Assembly: GCA_958441075.1 (NCBI GenBank)
Contig: CAUCBQ010000121.1
Location: 1-6,469, forward strand
Length of the DNA stretch: 6,469 bases
Origin: an uncultured Clostridiaceae bacterium
Lineage (GTDB): Bacteria > Bacillota > Clostridia > Lachnospirales > Lachnospiraceae
Reading direction: 5' to 3'
Shown here: piece after piece, positions 6,134 to 6,469 of the stretch
Layout: each line of letters begins with the position of its first letter
Position numbering within the stretch: position 1 is the first letter of the stretch
Translations under genes and position numbers: made by a program
The notes under the pieces: model-generated
Seen by the model: only the letters and a program-made list of their open reading frames with translations
The model's database searches: none
Told to the model about the DNA's origin: nothing

Positions 6134-6469
6134 ATGAGCAAAACAGGGAAAAAGGAGAAAATCAATCTGACAGAGGGAAGTCCGTTCAGGGTCATTATGC
6201 AGTTTACACTTCCTGTAATAGGAGGGAATCTGTTTCAGCTTTTTTATACATTAGCAGACAGTATGATCGTAGGAAAAACACTGGGGACTTCTTCTCTGGC
6301 GGCAGTAGGGGCTACAAGCATTATCGTATATTTTGTGCTGTGCTTTATTCAGGGAATGACAAATGGTTTTGGCATTTACCTGGGACAGAAAGCAGGAGAG
6401 GGGAAGCTGGAAGAGATCAAAAAAGGAGCTGCGGCATCTCTGTGGCTGAGTCTGGTATTTACGGCTGTT
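6134..6469 (+). CDS. MATE-family (NorM/DinF-like) multidrug/Na+ antiporter, N-terminal part, cut by window edge
   Basis: MATE proteins are 12-helix inner membrane exporters, usually about 450 residues, that use Na+ or H+ gradients to expel drugs or metabolites. Only the first 112 codons are present and the frame is still open at the window's last base. A basic, hydrophilic N-terminus (MSKTGKKEKINLTEGSP) is followed by hydrophobic segments at about 19-41, 55-77 and from about 97. The stretch LPVIGGNLFQLFYTLADSMI followed by VGKTLGTSSLAAVGA is the family hallmark seen at helix 1 and the start of helix 2. The ATG at 6134 has AAGGAG (6122-6127) 6 bases upstream. It is divergent from the AraC-family gene, which suggests inducible expression by that regulator. 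The substrate cannot be told from this fragment. Confidence 0.92.
   Translation, partial: MSKTGKKEKINLTEGSPFRVIMQFTLPVIGGNLFQLFYTLADSMIVGKTLGTSSLAAVGATSIIVYFVLCFIQGMTNGFGIYLGQKAGEGKLEEIKKGAAASLWLSLVFTAV

Overview
The window looks like chromosomal DNA of an anaerobic low-to-medium GC Firmicute, most probably a Clostridia member near the Lachnospiraceae. The reasons are the strong AGGAGG-type ribosome binding sites, the tight gene packing, the Fe-S type PurF, the DapL-type diaminopimelate aminotransferase and the general look of the proteins. No taxon-specific marker is present, so this is an inference.

Positions 1-4986 hold a tight same-strand run of four biosynthetic genes: the 3' end of a CTP synthase gene (pyrG), glmS (glucosamine-6-phosphate synthase), purF (amidophosphoribosyltransferase) and a DapL-like aminotransferase. 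The gaps are only 4, 28 and 15 bases, so this is almost certainly one transcript whose promoter lies left of the window. The first three enzymes all take the amide nitrogen of glutamine, although they belong to three pathways (pyrimidine nucleotides, amino sugars/cell wall, purines). The fourth, if it is DapL, uses glutamate as amino donor to make diaminopimelate for lysine and peptidoglycan. The common thread is therefore glutamine/glutamate use rather than one pathway. The operon closes with a strong, probably bidirectional, hairpin terminator at 4994-5048.

Positions 5049-6469 hold a separate unit: an AraC-family regulator on the minus strand, converging on the terminator, and a divergently transcribed MATE-family transporter that runs off the right edge. 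They share an 81-base intergenic region in which plausible promoters for the two directions overlap, an arrangement typical of a local regulator controlling a neighbouring efflux gene. No RNA genes, insertion sequences, CRISPR arrays or long repeats were seen, and no gap between genes exceeds 151 bases.

No clearly new system is visible. The most noteworthy points are the grouping of three glutamine amidotransferases in one operon, the absence of room for a glmS ribozyme, and the compact divergent regulator/transporter promoter region.
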